The translations under genes were made by a program, and so were the position numbers. 54,833 nucleotides of DNA from Spirochaetaceae bacterium (lineage in GTDB: Bacteria > Spirochaetota > Spirochaetia > Treponematales > Treponemataceae). The number at the start of each line of letters is the position of its first letter. Within the stretch, counting starts at the first letter, position 1. Below the pieces are notes generated by a model, which did not search any database, had not been told where the DNA came from, and worked only from the letters and a program-made list of their open reading frames with translations. Location: positions 1 through 54,833 of the forward strand of contig JAGAOP010000010.1 in assembly GCA_017623685.1 (NCBI GenBank), written 5' to 3'. Shown piece by piece: positions 34,952 through 43,845 of this stretch.

Positions 34952-35436
34952 TGAATCAAGAAACAACAAATCAAATTTTTATTTCTACACAAGAAAATCA
35001 AGATTTTCCACAATGGATTGAGAAAGTTCATCCTTTTGTAGTAGAAGCATTAAAAGCCTTAGAGAAAACAAATTGGGAACTATCTGTTTTGTTTTGCAAA
35101 GACGATTTTATTTCTGAATTAAACAAACAATATAGAAACCTTGAGGGACCTACTGATGTTTTATCTTTTGAGTTAGGTGAAAAATATATTGATGATTCAG
35201 AGCGTGAATGGTTTTCTGCAGGCGATATTGCAATTAGTGTGGATACATTATTTAAAAATGCAGAAGAATTTTCTGTTTCACCTGACGAAGAATTAAAAAG
35301 GCTTCTTGTACATGGAATTCTTCATCTTGCTGGTTACGATCACAGTGATAATTCACCTGAACAAGAAATGTTAAAATTACAGGAATCCATTCTTTCAGGA
35401 TTATTAAAAACTACCGATACTATAATAGACGAATAA
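34951..35436 (+). CDS. ybeY: Endoribonuclease YbeY (rRNA maturation factor)
   Basis: Single-strand endoribonuclease for 16S rRNA 3' maturation and ribosome quality control. The 161-residue product carries the zinc motif HGILHLAGYDH (His121, His125, His131). Upstream are NKQYRNLEGPTDVLSFE near 58-74 and GDIAIS near residue 91, both hallmarks of the family. Its ATG shares the last base of the pgpH stop codon, and 17 bases separate it from the CorC-like gene. The neighbourhood ybeZ-(pgpH)-ybeY-ybeX mirrors the E. coli ybeZYX operon. Confidence 0.95.
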   Translation: MNQETTNQIFISTQENQDFPQWIEKVHPFVVEALKALEKTNWELSVLFCKDDFISELNKQYRNLEGPTDVLSFELGEKYIDDSEREWFSAGDIAISVDTLFKNAEEFSVSPDEELKRLLVHGILHLAGYDHSDNSPEQEMLKLQESILSGLLKTTDTIIDE

Positions 35437-35453
35437 GTATAAAGGATTTTTAC

Positions 35454-36266
35454 ATGGGGTTATTTGAAAAATTTACAAAGAAAAAAAACTCTTCAAATTC
35501 ATCTGACTATAATCAATATTCATCTGCCCAAGAAGTTTCAGAACAACAAGAATTAAGTGCCGAAAAAAGAAATATGATTAGAGGAATTGAGGATTTGTCC
35601 GAAACATCAGTAAAAGAAGTAATGATTCCTCGTATTGATGTAGATTTTTTATGTACAGGAACACCACAAGATGAATTATTAGAAAAAATTGCAGAAAGTG
35701 GTCACTCTCGTTTTCCTGTTTACAGTGAATCAATAGATAATGTTATTGGCGTTTTATATGTTAAAGATTTAATTGCAGCTTTTTCTCGCCATGAAACTGT
35801 AGATTTAGAAAAACATATTAGAAAAGCGTTTTTTGTTCCAGAATCAAAAAGAATTGATAGTTTGTTGCGTGAATTTAAACGTCGCCATGTTCACATTGCT
35901 ATTGCCATAGATGAGTATGGTGGAATTTCAGGAATTGTTTGTATGGAAGACATCATTGAAGAAATTGTAGGGGATATTCAAGATGAATTCGACAATGAAA
36001 GAGAAGACATCACAACACTAGGGGATAATATTTGGTTATGTGATGCTAGAGTAAATTTAGACGACTTAAACGAAACAATTAATTCTCAATTCCCCAACGA
36101 GGAATTTGATACTTTAGGGGGCTTTGTTTTTGATTTATTTGGTAAAATCCCAGTAAAATACGAAAAGGTATCTTGGAATAACTATGATTTTATAGTTCAA
36201 GATATGGAAGGTCATCGTGTTAATGTAATTAAATTAATACGTCATCAGGGAGACACAAGCGAATGA
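35454..36266 (+). CDS. ybeX: CBS-pair protein of the YbeX/CorC family
   Basis: A 270-residue cytoplasmic protein with a Ser/Asn-rich N-terminus and two CBS domains (about residues 55-115, VKEVMIPRIDVDFL to VLYVKDLIAAF, and 122-178, containing AIDEYGGISGIVCMEDIIEE). A C-terminal CorC_HlyC domain follows (190-268). It lacks the DUF21 membrane domain of larger relatives. E. coli YbeX (CorC) has been linked to magnesium/cobalt efflux and to ribosome metabolism, and the ybeZ/ybeY context favours the second. Its stop overlaps the next ATG (ATGA). Confidence 0.9.
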   Translation: MGLFEKFTKKKNSSNSSDYNQYSSAQEVSEQQELSAEKRNMIRGIEDLSETSVKEVMIPRIDVDFLCTGTPQDELLEKIAESGHSRFPVYSESIDNVIGVLYVKDLIAAFSRHETVDLEKHIRKAFFVPESKRIDSLLREFKRRHVHIAIAIDEYGGISGIVCMEDIIEEIVGDIQDEFDNEREDITTLGDNIWLCDARVNLDDLNETINSQFPNEEFDTLGGFVFDLFGKIPVKYEKVSWNNYDFIVQDMEGHRVNVIKLIRHQGDTSE

Positions 36267-38299
36267 ATAAGGGTTTAACTGGTACATTAGCAAAATTTTT
36301 TACCACAATACTTTTACTTTTTTTTGTACTAGGATTTTTATCCGCCAAGACAACTACAGCTCCTCAGTTTTACGAAAAAGGTCAGCAATCACAGTTAAAT
36401 GGGGATTGGTATTCTGCAGTGGAATATTACCACGAAGCAGTTAGATTAAATCCAGTTTACGGAGATGCATGGTTTGCTTTAGCTGAAAGTACATATGCTT
36501 TAGGAGAGTATTCTTTAGCTCTTGTATATTTAGATACAGCAGATCAATATGCAAAGGAACACATTGATATATTAAACCTTAAAGGTTTTTGTTACTTGGG
36601 GTTGGGTCAAATTGAGGAAGCAGAAAAAATTTTTTATCAAGTATTAAATTCCTTTCCCAACAACGTTGAATCTAGATTTGGTCTTGCTCAATTAGATATT
36701 TTAGCAGGAAGGCTTTCTGGAGCAGAAAACCTTTATCTTGAAGCATTAAAGAGACAACAATCTAATCGTAATGCACTTTTATCTATTGCTTTAGTTTCTC
36801 AGGAATTAGGTAAATCAAAAGAAGCAGAACAATATATTGAACTAGCTCTTCGATATCATAGTAACGATGCAGAAGTTCAATATGTTGCAGCCTGGATTGC
36901 ATTTCTAAACAATGATTATTCTAAAACAGAACGTCATATTCGTACCTCAATCAATCTAAATCCGAAACTAGATAAATCCTATGAACTTTTAGCTTCCTTG
37001 CTGTTTAACCAAGAAAGATATCAAGAAGCCATTGATATTTGCGATTATCGTATCAGTCACAACAGAAATCTTGCAACTGCTTGGTATCTAAAGGCCACTT
37101 CTTTAATTGAACAAAACAAGTATCAAGAAGCTTATAATGTTTTTGAATCTGGGTTAGCTGCTGTTCCTCAGGACGAAGTTATGCGAACTGCTCTAGAAAA
37201 TTTGGTAATAGATCAATTTGATATAGAAGATTTACGTAGAGAAAAATGGGCAAAGTTTCATATAAATAAAGCTAAGGAACACGAAAAATTATATGAATCT
37301 TCTCAGGCTGAATTTGAATATAAAAATGCATTACGTCTTGATCCTCTAAATACTGAAGCTAGAACTGCATACGCTGATATGCTAGACAGAAAGGGGCAAC
37401 AAGAACTTTATCTTGAACAGCTTACATTTATAAGCAACCTTGAACCAGTTTCTGTTAAGGTAGCTGATACTATCGAAGCTTATAAATCCTTGCTTTCAGA
37501 CACCTTGGCAGTACGTTGGGGTGTAGATCCCTTTTATATTGACAAAACACAGTGGAATCTCGGCATATATTCCTATGGAACTGATACCCAGCTTCTTCAT
37601 GCAAAGGCTGGTCTTGTAACTGTTAAAGCTATAGAAAATCAATTTTCAGGAATAAATACAATAAATGCTTACGGCCATGATGTTTCTGTATCATATTCTG
37701 AAGCTTTCCGCTTAGCAAGAAATAATAACCAAGATTATTTTGTTCTTGTAGAAATGGAAGAAAACGATAGAGAACTATTGATTCAAGCCACGATTTATTC
37801 TGGTCGCAACGGTACAGAAGCTGGAACCCTTAGATTTTATCGTACAGGCAACGATAGATACGCTGGAGCTATGCGTAGAGTTTGCAAGGCCATATCTGAT
37901 ATGCTACCGGTTAAAGGTCTTGTTTTAAACCGAAATGCAGATGATATTCTTGTTAATTTAGGAACAATAGACGGTCTTACAAAGGATTCAAAACTAGCTG
38001 TTGTAAAAGCAGGACAACTCAGAACTCCAGATAAGGGAATAGGAATTGAATACGATGATAAAGACGTTTTAGGAACAATTACTATTAATTCAGTAAGTGA
38101 ATCATTGGCTCAGGGACGTTTTTCTAGAAAGGGCTTTTTTGACAGAATGAATATAAACGATGAAGTTGTTATTTTACCTGTGCAAGAAGGGGAAGAAGAA
38201 ACCCTAAACAATAGTTTAATTCCTTCGCAAGATGAAATAACAGGTACTGAGTATCCTGTTTTATCACGAATGCTACAAGAACTTTATCTTATTCACTAA
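36263..38299 (+). CDS. Secreted large TPR-repeat protein
   Basis: A 678-residue protein with a signal peptide (ATILL-type hydrophobic core TTILLLFFVLGFLSA near residues 14-28). About ten tetratricopeptide repeats cover residues 35-395 (for example GDWYSAVEYYHEAVRLNPVY and AWFALAESTYALGEYSLALV). A C-terminal alpha/beta part (residues 410-620) includes LLSDTLAVRWGVDPF and TIYSGRNGTEAGTLRF, and was not recognised. It may be a periplasmic scaffold. It is translationally coupled to ybeX by ATGA but is probably not functionally linked to ribosomes. Its 3' end overlaps the convergent gene by 11 bases. Confidence 0.78.
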   Translation: MNKGLTGTLAKFFTTILLLFFVLGFLSAKTTTAPQFYEKGQQSQLNGDWYSAVEYYHEAVRLNPVYGDAWFALAESTYALGEYSLALVYLDTADQYAKEHIDILNLKGFCYLGLGQIEEAEKIFYQVLNSFPNNVESRFGLAQLDILAGRLSGAENLYLEALKRQQSNRNALLSIALVSQELGKSKEAEQYIELALRYHSNDAEVQYVAAWIAFLNNDYSKTERHIRTSINLNPKLDKSYELLASLLFNQERYQEAIDICDYRISHNRNLATAWYLKATSLIEQNKYQEAYNVFESGLAAVPQDEVMRTALENLVIDQFDIEDLRREKWAKFHINKAKEHEKLYESSQAEFEYKNALRLDPLNTEARTAYADMLDRKGQQELYLEQLTFISNLEPVSVKVADTIEAYKSLLSDTLAVRWGVDPFYIDKTQWNLGIYSYGTDTQLLHAKAGLVTVKAIENQFSGINTINAYGHDVSVSYSEAFRLARNNNQDYFVLVEMEENDRELLIQATIYSGRNGTEAGTLRFYRTGNDRYAGAMRRVCKAISDMLPVKGLVLNRNADDILVNLGTIDGLTKDSKLAVVKAGQLRTPDKGIGIEYDDKDVLGTITINSVSESLAQGRFSRKGFFDRMNINDEVVILPVQEGEEETLNNSLIPSQDEITGTEYPVLSRMLQELYLIH

Positions 38300-39185
38300 C
38301 TAGGTTAAAAGCATCTAAAGTTGTTTGAATCCACTTATTTGAAAGTTCAGGAAATACTTTCTGAACTTTCAAAAATTGAGTTAAAGCTTCTTTATAGTTT
38401 CCATTAAATAAATACGCTTCGCCAAGGTAAAAAATTGCTCTAGAAGTAGTATCTTCAGCTCGATTTAGTCTTAAAAATTCTTCTAATTGTTGAACAGCTT
38501 CTGTATATTTACCTGTTAAAAGTTGGGTTACTACAATATCTTGTAAAATAGATGAATCTCCAGTTGCCTGTAAATTAAATTCATTACGAAAAACATAGGG
38601 TTCAATTTTTTCTAAGGATGTTTTCCCTAAAAGTAATGCTTCTTCTTGTATTTCTTTTGAAATATTTGTAGATTCAGTTTTTTGTTGCAACAAATCTAAA
38701 TAGGGCAACGGCATAGCACGTACTCCTGCCGAATTTAGAGTAGATTCAACAGGGGGAATTGTTTTTTTCTTTGCCTCTGGTTCCTTTGAAATTTCCAATT
38801 TAACGGATGTAGGAAAAACAGTTGCATTTACACCTGGAATAATTAAAGAAAATTCATCTTCTGGAGATAACCGAATTAAAACTGTATAGTAAAACCTACC
38901 AAATGTCATTATATTATCTTTATAAAAAGTTGTAGTTGGAGGTAAAAAAACAAAAGGTTCCTCATCTTTTAGGTCAGTAATATCTGTTATCTTTTGTTTA
39001 GTTCTGTAAATTGCAATTGAAGATTCAGAAGGAAGTAAGGTACTAGGTAATTTCCAAGAAATATATATTTCTGTAGTAGAAATTCCTTCTGCACAGATAT
39101 CAGTTACTATAGGCCGAGAAGATTGGGCTATCACAAAACAAACACTAGTTATCAGTAATAAAGCACAAAAAAATATTCGCTTCAT
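38289..39185 (-). CDS. Secreted protein with FN3-like and TPR regions
   Basis: A 298-residue protein with a signal peptide (KRIFFCALLLITSVCFVIAQ). Residues 24-120 look like an FN3-type beta sandwich (TTEIYISWKLPSTLLPSESS, RFYYTVLIRLSP). A Pro/Lys linker follows, then helical repeats with two or three TPRs (ATSRAIFYLGEAYLFN-like segment and YKEALTQFLKVQKVFPEL). No enzyme motif is seen. The start is set at 39185, where the signal peptide begins; a longer reading adds 17 unlikely residues. It is divergent from the Cas2-like gene and convergent with the large TPR gene. Confidence 0.72.
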   Translation of the reverse strand: MKRIFFCALLLITSVCFVIAQSSRPIVTDICAEGISTTEIYISWKLPSTLLPSESSIAIYRTKQKITDITDLKDEEPFVFLPPTTTFYKDNIMTFGRFYYTVLIRLSPEDEFSLIIPGVNATVFPTSVKLEISKEPEAKKKTIPPVESTLNSAGVRAMPLPYLDLLQQKTESTNISKEIQEEALLLGKTSLEKIEPYVFRNEFNLQATGDSSILQDIVVTQLLTGKYTEAVQQLEEFLRLNRAEDTTSRAIFYLGEAYLFNGNYKEALTQFLKVQKVFPELSNKWIQTTLDAFNLVSE

Positions 39186-39229
39186 AGTTATATAATGGGA
39201 CAAAAATACTTTTTTTTCAAGAGCTGTAC

Positions 39230-39258
39230 TGGACATTCCTTACTGTTTATTCTATTCT
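39230..39258 (+). promoter_or_regulatory. Promoter for the Cas2-like gene, possibly leaderless
   Basis: TGGACA (39230-39235), a 17-base spacer and TATTCT (39253-39258). Exactly six bases, themselves TATAAT, separate it from the ATG at 39265, so transcription would start on the ATG. No Shine-Dalgarno is present. Confidence 0.55.
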
Positions 39259-39264
39259 TATAAT

Positions 39265-39546
39265 ATGTTTGTTTCTGTTGTTTTAGATCCTAGTTCTATG
39301 GATTCAGCAAAATCTCTTTCCACAGTTTTAACTCATTTGGGTTTTAAAAAAATTCAAAGAGCTTGTTGGGAACATACATCTGTTTCTGAACAGTTGTTTT
39401 CTTCTTTAAAAAAAGAAATTGACAGAGTAACTGATTATTATGATAAAGTAAGAATATATCAGTATCCTGTTGATGGAATGTTTGCAATTACCGAACTTTC
39501 AAAAAAGAAATGGAAGCGAGGAATTCTGCGTTCACCTACAACATAA
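39265..39546 (+). CDS. Orphan Cas2-like small protein
   Basis: A 93-residue protein with the size and beta-alpha-beta-beta-alpha-beta order of a Cas2/VapD-type ferredoxin fold. Strand MFVSVVLDPSS carries an Asp (residue 8) where Cas2 has its conserved post-strand Asp. The helix SLSTVLTHLGFKKIQRACWE matches the Cas2 'L...G....Q.S.FE' pattern, and SLKKEIDRVTDYYDKVRIYQ resembles the Cas2 second helix and strand. The basic C-terminus is KKKWKRGILRSP. Cas2 proteins form dimers, as spacer-integration partners or nucleases. No cas1, other cas gene or repeat array is present in the window. It directly precedes prfB. The family assignment is by pattern only. Confidence 0.55.
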   Translation: MFVSVVLDPSSMDSAKSLSTVLTHLGFKKIQRACWEHTSVSEQLFSSLKKEIDRVTDYYDKVRIYQYPVDGMFAITELSKKKWKRGILRSPTT

Positions 39547-39565
39547 TATTTAATGGAGTTTTTAT

Positions 39566-40703
39566 ATGCTAGAAGATTTAAAATTACCTATCGCTTCTTT
39601 AAAAGAAGATATCCTAAATGTTTGGGGGCGTCTTTGACGTACCTGCAATAGAAAAAGCTATAGCTGAAAAAGAATCCCTTTCTGGAGAAGCTGATTTTTG
39701 GTCTAATCCATCTAAAGCTGAAAAAGTTATGGCTGAAATTAAACATTTGAAAAATCGAATTGAACCTTGGCGAAGTTTACTTTCTGAAGCAGAAGACATG
39801 GAAGCCCTGTATGAATTAGGGATTGAAAGTGGAGATGATTCTGTAGAAGCTGAAGTTAAATCCATGTACGATAAAGCCTTTGCTGATTACGAAAAGCTAA
39901 GCATATTGAATTTGTTATCTGGAGAAGTTGACCAAAACGGTGCTTTCTTAACAATTCACGCTGGAGCAGGTGGAACAGAAGCCTGTGACTGGGCACAAAT
40001 GCTTTGCAGAATGTATATTAGATGGGCAGAGCGTAAAGGTTATAAAATAGAAACTGTAGATATGCTAGAATCAGAAGGTGGCATAAAATCTGTAACCTTG
40101 CAAATCTCTGGTGACTATGCCTACGGCTACCTTAAATCAGAAGCTGGAATTCATCGTTTAGTAAGAATTAGTCCCTTTGATTCTAATGCAAGACGTCACA
40201 CTTCTTTTTCCTCTGTGTACGTTTTTCCAGTCTTAGATGACAATATTGAAGTTGAAATTAAGCCTGAAGATTTACGAGTGGATACATACAGGGCAGGTGG
40301 AGCTGGAGGTCAGCACGTTAATAAAACTGACTCTGCAGTTCGATTTACCCACATTCCAACTGGTATTGTTGTAGCATGCCAAACTGAGCGTAGCCAAATT
40401 ATGAACAGAGCTACCGCCATGAGTATGCTAAAAGCTAGACTATATGAACATTATCGTCAAGAAAAAGAAAAAGAAAATGCAAAGTTTGCAGCAGAAAAGA
40501 AAGACATTTCATGGGGAAACCAAATTCGTTCATATGTATTTCAACCATACACAATGGTAAAAGACCATCGAACAAAATTTGAAATGGGAAACATTCAAGG
40601 AGTAATGGACGGAACATTGGACCCTTTTATCGAAGCATATTTAACTGCACAATGGAAAGGGCAAACTCTTTCTAGCGATACAGAAGAGGATGAGGATTTA
40701 TGA
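39566..40703 (+). CDS. prfB: Peptide chain release factor 2 with programmed +1 frameshift
   Basis: RF2 recognises UGA and UAA. The coding sequence is in two frames: 23 codons from ATG 39566, then an in-frame TGA (39635-39637), then the +1 frame from GAC at 39636 to the stop at 40703, 378 residues in all. The slip site is CTT TGA C preceded by GGGGG, as in the classic RF2 autoregulatory site. Downstream are SPF (202-204), which reads the stop codon, and GGQ (247-249), the peptide-release motif within RAGGAGGQHVNKTDSAVRF. GGAG precedes the ATG. The stop overlaps the next ATG (ATGA). Confidence 0.96.
39624..39638 (+). promoter_or_regulatory. RF2 programmed frameshift site
   Basis: GGGGG (39624-39628), then CGT, then CTT TGA C (39632-39638). 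The G-rich element acts as an internal Shine-Dalgarno that pushes the ribosome +1 at CTT when RF2 is scarce and UGA is read slowly. The layout equals that known from E. coli prfB. Confidence 0.92.
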
Positions 40704-42205
40704 GATTAAAATGGCTTATTTTAGCCTTAATAATCTTTTTTTCCACCACATATTTTTTTGCTTCTGATTGGATTTTAGCAGCAACACCTTTTGCTATTTC
40801 AACTGAATCAAATTCCTCTTTTGGATTATTAGAATCAACTTCGGAACAAATTCCTAAATTAATTTTACAAGAATTTGCAGATTCAGAAACAAGACAACCT
40901 AGTGTAATCGAAATTCAGCAAAGGGAATTAAAAAACCTTTATTCTAAAAAAAATACATTAGTTGCAAGATTAAAATCCGCTACAGAAGATAGAAACAAAG
41001 AATTTCTTTCTTCAAAAGATAATTTCAACAAGAAAAAAAATCTTCAAAAAAAAGATGATTTAATTAATGAAATAAATCTTGAAATTCAAGAAATAAATAT
41101 ATTAATACAAAATCTTTTACAGGAAATTGAAAAAGGGGATTCTTTTATATATTCTGAATTGGAACCAATTTATTTATACAATAATAATTCCGAAATGCTT
41201 TTAGAAAATGATAGTATTACACAACTAGAAGAAAAAATTTCTTCTAGCAATATAAATGGTTTAATTACTGGAAAAATTACAGCCTTTGGGGATTATATTG
41301 AAGTTGAGGCAATAGTTTATGCCTATCCAGGTAAAATTAATTTAGGAGCAGTTTCTGCTACAGGTTCAATAAAAGATATTGTTTCTTTATCAAAAAATCT
41401 TAGTAATAAACTAAAACCAATTATAACAAACGAAAACACAGTATCACTTATTTTTAACATTGAGCCACAAGAAGCCAAAGAAAAAGCAAATATTATAATT
41501 GACAATAAGGTTTTAAAATTGTCCGCCCAAGAAGAAATCATAATTCCATCAGGAAAACAAACTATAACAATTAGTGCAGAAGGTTATTATGAAAAAACCT
41601 TCACCTGGAATTATTCTAAAGATGAATACTTTTGTATAAACGTTGCTTTAGAAAAGATTGAAACAATTCCAGTAAATATTTCAGAAGAATCAAATTTACC
41701 TGGACAATTATATATTAATGCACTTCCTGTTGGGGAAACGCCTGCTTTAATTAATATTCCACAAGGTATAATTTTAGGTGAGTTTTCTTTGGATAATCAA
41801 ACTACGGAAAAAGCTACCGAAGATAAATCAACTTTAACAGCTGACCCTATTTTTTTTACAGCAAACATTACTGAGCAAAATAATTTAGAGCAACTAAATC
41901 TAAGATTAAAAAGTGAAACTTTGAATATTTCTCAGCGGATTGAAAAAAGACGCCGTTCGATGTATAATTCTTATAGTGCTTTTATTGTTTCATTGATTCC
42001 AACTTTTTTTAGCTATGGAATGTATATCAATAAACATAATGGCTGGGTAATGGGTATCGAAGATGAAAGCAAAGCCAAAACTTGGGAAATTGTTTCAAAT
42101 TCTTCAATAGCATTATCTTGTGGTCTTGGAGTAAATTTTATAATTCAACTTGGTAGATATATCTCAGCAGTTGACGATGTTTTGCCAAATAATATAAGTG
42201 AATAA
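40700..42205 (+). CDS. Secreted PEGA-domain protein
   Basis: A 501-residue envelope protein with an N-terminal signal (WLILALIIFFSTTYFFAS). It is followed by a helical, coiled-coil-like region (residues 65-150: QQRELKNLYSKKNTLVARLK, EINLEIQEINILIQNLLQEI) and an alpha/beta segment near 180-240 (LITGKITAFGDYIEVEAIVY). Two PEGA-type beta domains come next (SGKQTITISAEGYYEKTF near 290, LPGQLYINALPVGETPALI near 335), then two C-terminal hydrophobic segments (about 425-445 and 475-492). PEGA domains are common on treponemal envelope proteins. The function is unknown. Coupled to prfB by ATGA, and 12 bases before ftsY. Confidence 0.72.
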   Translation: MRLKWLILALIIFFSTTYFFASDWILAATPFAISTESNSSFGLLESTSEQIPKLILQEFADSETRQPSVIEIQQRELKNLYSKKNTLVARLKSATEDRNKEFLSSKDNFNKKKNLQKKDDLINEINLEIQEINILIQNLLQEIEKGDSFIYSELEPIYLYNNNSEMLLENDSITQLEEKISSSNINGLITGKITAFGDYIEVEAIVYAYPGKINLGAVSATGSIKDIVSLSKNLSNKLKPIITNENTVSLIFNIEPQEAKEKANIIIDNKVLKLSAQEEIIIPSGKQTITISAEGYYEKTFTWNYSKDEYFCINVALEKIETIPVNISEESNLPGQLYINALPVGETPALINIPQGIILGEFSLDNQTTEKATEDKSTLTADPIFFTANITEQNNLEQLNLRLKSETLNISQRIEKRRRSMYNSYSAFIVSLIPTFFSYGMYINKHNGWVMGIEDESKAKTWEIVSNSSIALSCGLGVNFIIQLGRYISAVDDVLPNNISE

Positions 42206-42217
42206 TGGAGATATTTT

Positions 42218-43099
42218 ATGGCTAAATCAACCTTTGCTAATAAATTACGTAATTTTTTTGGAATCCATAAAGCTTTTGATGACGCTTTTTTTGAAGAACT
42301 ATCTGACTTACTTGTAGAAGGTGATTTAGGTGCTAAATATGTTTATCAATTAATGGAAGATCTAGAAAAAAAATGTAAAAGTCAACATATTTCCAATGAA
42401 AAGGAAATTATTGACGAACTTAAAAATCTACTTAAAGAAAATGTTAAATACTTTGAATTAAAACCTTCACCAAATAATGTAAATATTTTTATGCTTTTAG
42501 GTGTAAATGGAGTTGGTAAAACTACAACTATTGCAAAATTAGCTTCTTATTTCAAAGAAATGGGTGAAAAAAATTTAGTTATGGCAGCAGCAGACACTTT
42601 TAGAGCAGCAGCTATCGAACAACTTCAATTACATGGTGATAGATTAGGAATAAGAGTTGTTTCCCACCAACATGGAGCAGATCCTTCTGCAGTTGTTTTT
42701 GATGCAGCTGAATCAATTAGTTCAAAAGGAGGCGGATTGGTTTTAGCAGATACTGCTGGTAGATTACACAATAAAGAAAATCTAGTAAAAGAACTTCAAA
42801 AAATTGACAGAATTGCATCTTCAAAAGCTTCTCCTAATTGTTACAAGAAAATATTAGTAATAGATGCCACAACAGGACAAAATGGATTACGTCAAGCAGA
42901 AGTTTTTCATCAAGCAGTAGGACTAGATGCCATTATTCTTACAAAATATGATTCAACTGCTAAAGGTGGAATTGTAGCAACTATTGGTCGCGAATTAAAT
43001 ATACCTGTTGCTTTTATTTGCTTTGGAGAAGGTTATACGCATATAAAACCCTTTGACCCAGAACAGTATCTTAATGAATTTTTAGGTATAGAAAAATAA
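42218..43099 (+). CDS. ftsY: Signal recognition particle receptor FtsY
   Basis: SRP GTPase that docks ribosome-nascent chain complexes at the membrane. The 293-residue product is the NG core with no long acidic A domain, as in many short FtsY proteins. Landmarks are the N domain (residues 1-80), P-loop GVNGVGKT (95-102), DTFRAAAIEQL (126-136), DTAGRLHN (178-185), TKYDSTAKGG (242-251) and the C-terminal GEGYTHIKPFDP. GGAG lies before the ATG. Its stop shares a base with the next ATG. Confidence 0.96.
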   Translation: MAKSTFANKLRNFFGIHKAFDDAFFEELSDLLVEGDLGAKYVYQLMEDLEKKCKSQHISNEKEIIDELKNLLKENVKYFELKPSPNNVNIFMLLGVNGVGKTTTIAKLASYFKEMGEKNLVMAAADTFRAAAIEQLQLHGDRLGIRVVSHQHGADPSAVVFDAAESISSKGGGLVLADTAGRLHNKENLVKELQKIDRIASSKASPNCYKKILVIDATTGQNGLRQAEVFHQAVGLDAIILTKYDSTAKGGIVATIGRELNIPVAFICFGEGYTHIKPFDPEQYLNEFLGIEK

Positions 43100-43839
43100 T
43101 GAATAAACTTTTAGGATTATCTATTTTTTTTATTTTTTGCTACAGTTTTCTATTTGCTTCGGATAAGTATCTATTAACTGAATGTGGGGAAAGTAGATTA
43201 CATATTTTTGAAAATGAACAAGTTGCAGTTCTTTCATCAGAGGAAGATTCAATTTTAGCAAGTTCTGATGGAAAATATTTTTCCCGTAGCGAATATGATA
43301 AAAAGCATAAACTTATTTCTAAAATTCTTTGGGAAAATAAAGGTGAAGATTCTGTTATTGTCAGTCGCTTAGATTATAATTATAACGAAAATATGTCTTT
43401 TCCAAAGGATTCAACTTTTATTAATTATAAAAATATGGAACTTGTAAAAACAACATTTACACAAAATGGATTAACAGAATCAGAAAAAATCTACATACTT
43501 TTAGACAAAACCGATTTTAATATTACTCAACTAAAAACAGAAATTCATTATGAATATAATACAGATTCTTTAATTACTCAAAAAACAATTTACACTTATA
43601 ACAATAATTTAAAGACAAAAACAGAAAAATACGTATATCAAACTCCTGGTAAGGACTACGCAGGTTATGATTATTATGTAAACGAAAAATTACAAAGATC
43701 TATTGTGTATTCATCAGAAAATGAATACACAGACACAAGCTATTTTTCAAATAATCAATACGTAGTTGCCTCTTATTCAGGGGGAAGATTATTAAAAGAA
43801 GAATTTTTTTCTAATTCTAAGAATATAGACAGGAGGTAG
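43099..43839 (+). CDS. Secreted protein of unknown function
   Basis: A 246-residue exported protein with a signal peptide (NKLLGLSIFFIFCYSFLFAS). The mature part is rich in Tyr, Asn, Ser and Thr with an alternating pattern such as RLDYNYNENMSF, EIHYEYNTDSLI and YTYNNNLKTKTEKYVYQ. This resembles the beta-hairpin runs of YD-repeat or MORN-type variant proteins, but no family was recognised. No Cys beyond the first half and no catalytic motif is visible. It sits between ftsY and the lol genes, overlapping ftsY by one base, so it may be an envelope factor co-expressed with lipoprotein export. The role is unknown. Confidence 0.65.
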   Translation: MNKLLGLSIFFIFCYSFLFASDKYLLTECGESRLHIFENEQVAVLSSEEDSILASSDGKYFSRSEYDKKHKLISKILWENKGEDSVIVSRLDYNYNENMSFPKDSTFINYKNMELVKTTFTQNGLTESEKIYILLDKTDFNITQLKTEIHYEYNTDSLITQKTIYTYNNNLKTKTEKYVYQTPGKDYAGYDYYVNEKLQRSIVYSSENEYTDTSYFSNNQYVVASYSGGRLLKEEFFSNSKNIDRR

Positions 43840-43845
43840 TACCTG

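Noticed and set aside
39186..39264. CRISPR array near the Cas2-like gene
   Set aside because: No direct repeats of 20 bases or more at regular spacing here or elsewhere in the window.
39566..39640. Apparent frameshift or broken start of prfB
   Set aside because: The in-frame TGA lies in the exact RF2 programmed-frameshift context, so the gene is intact.
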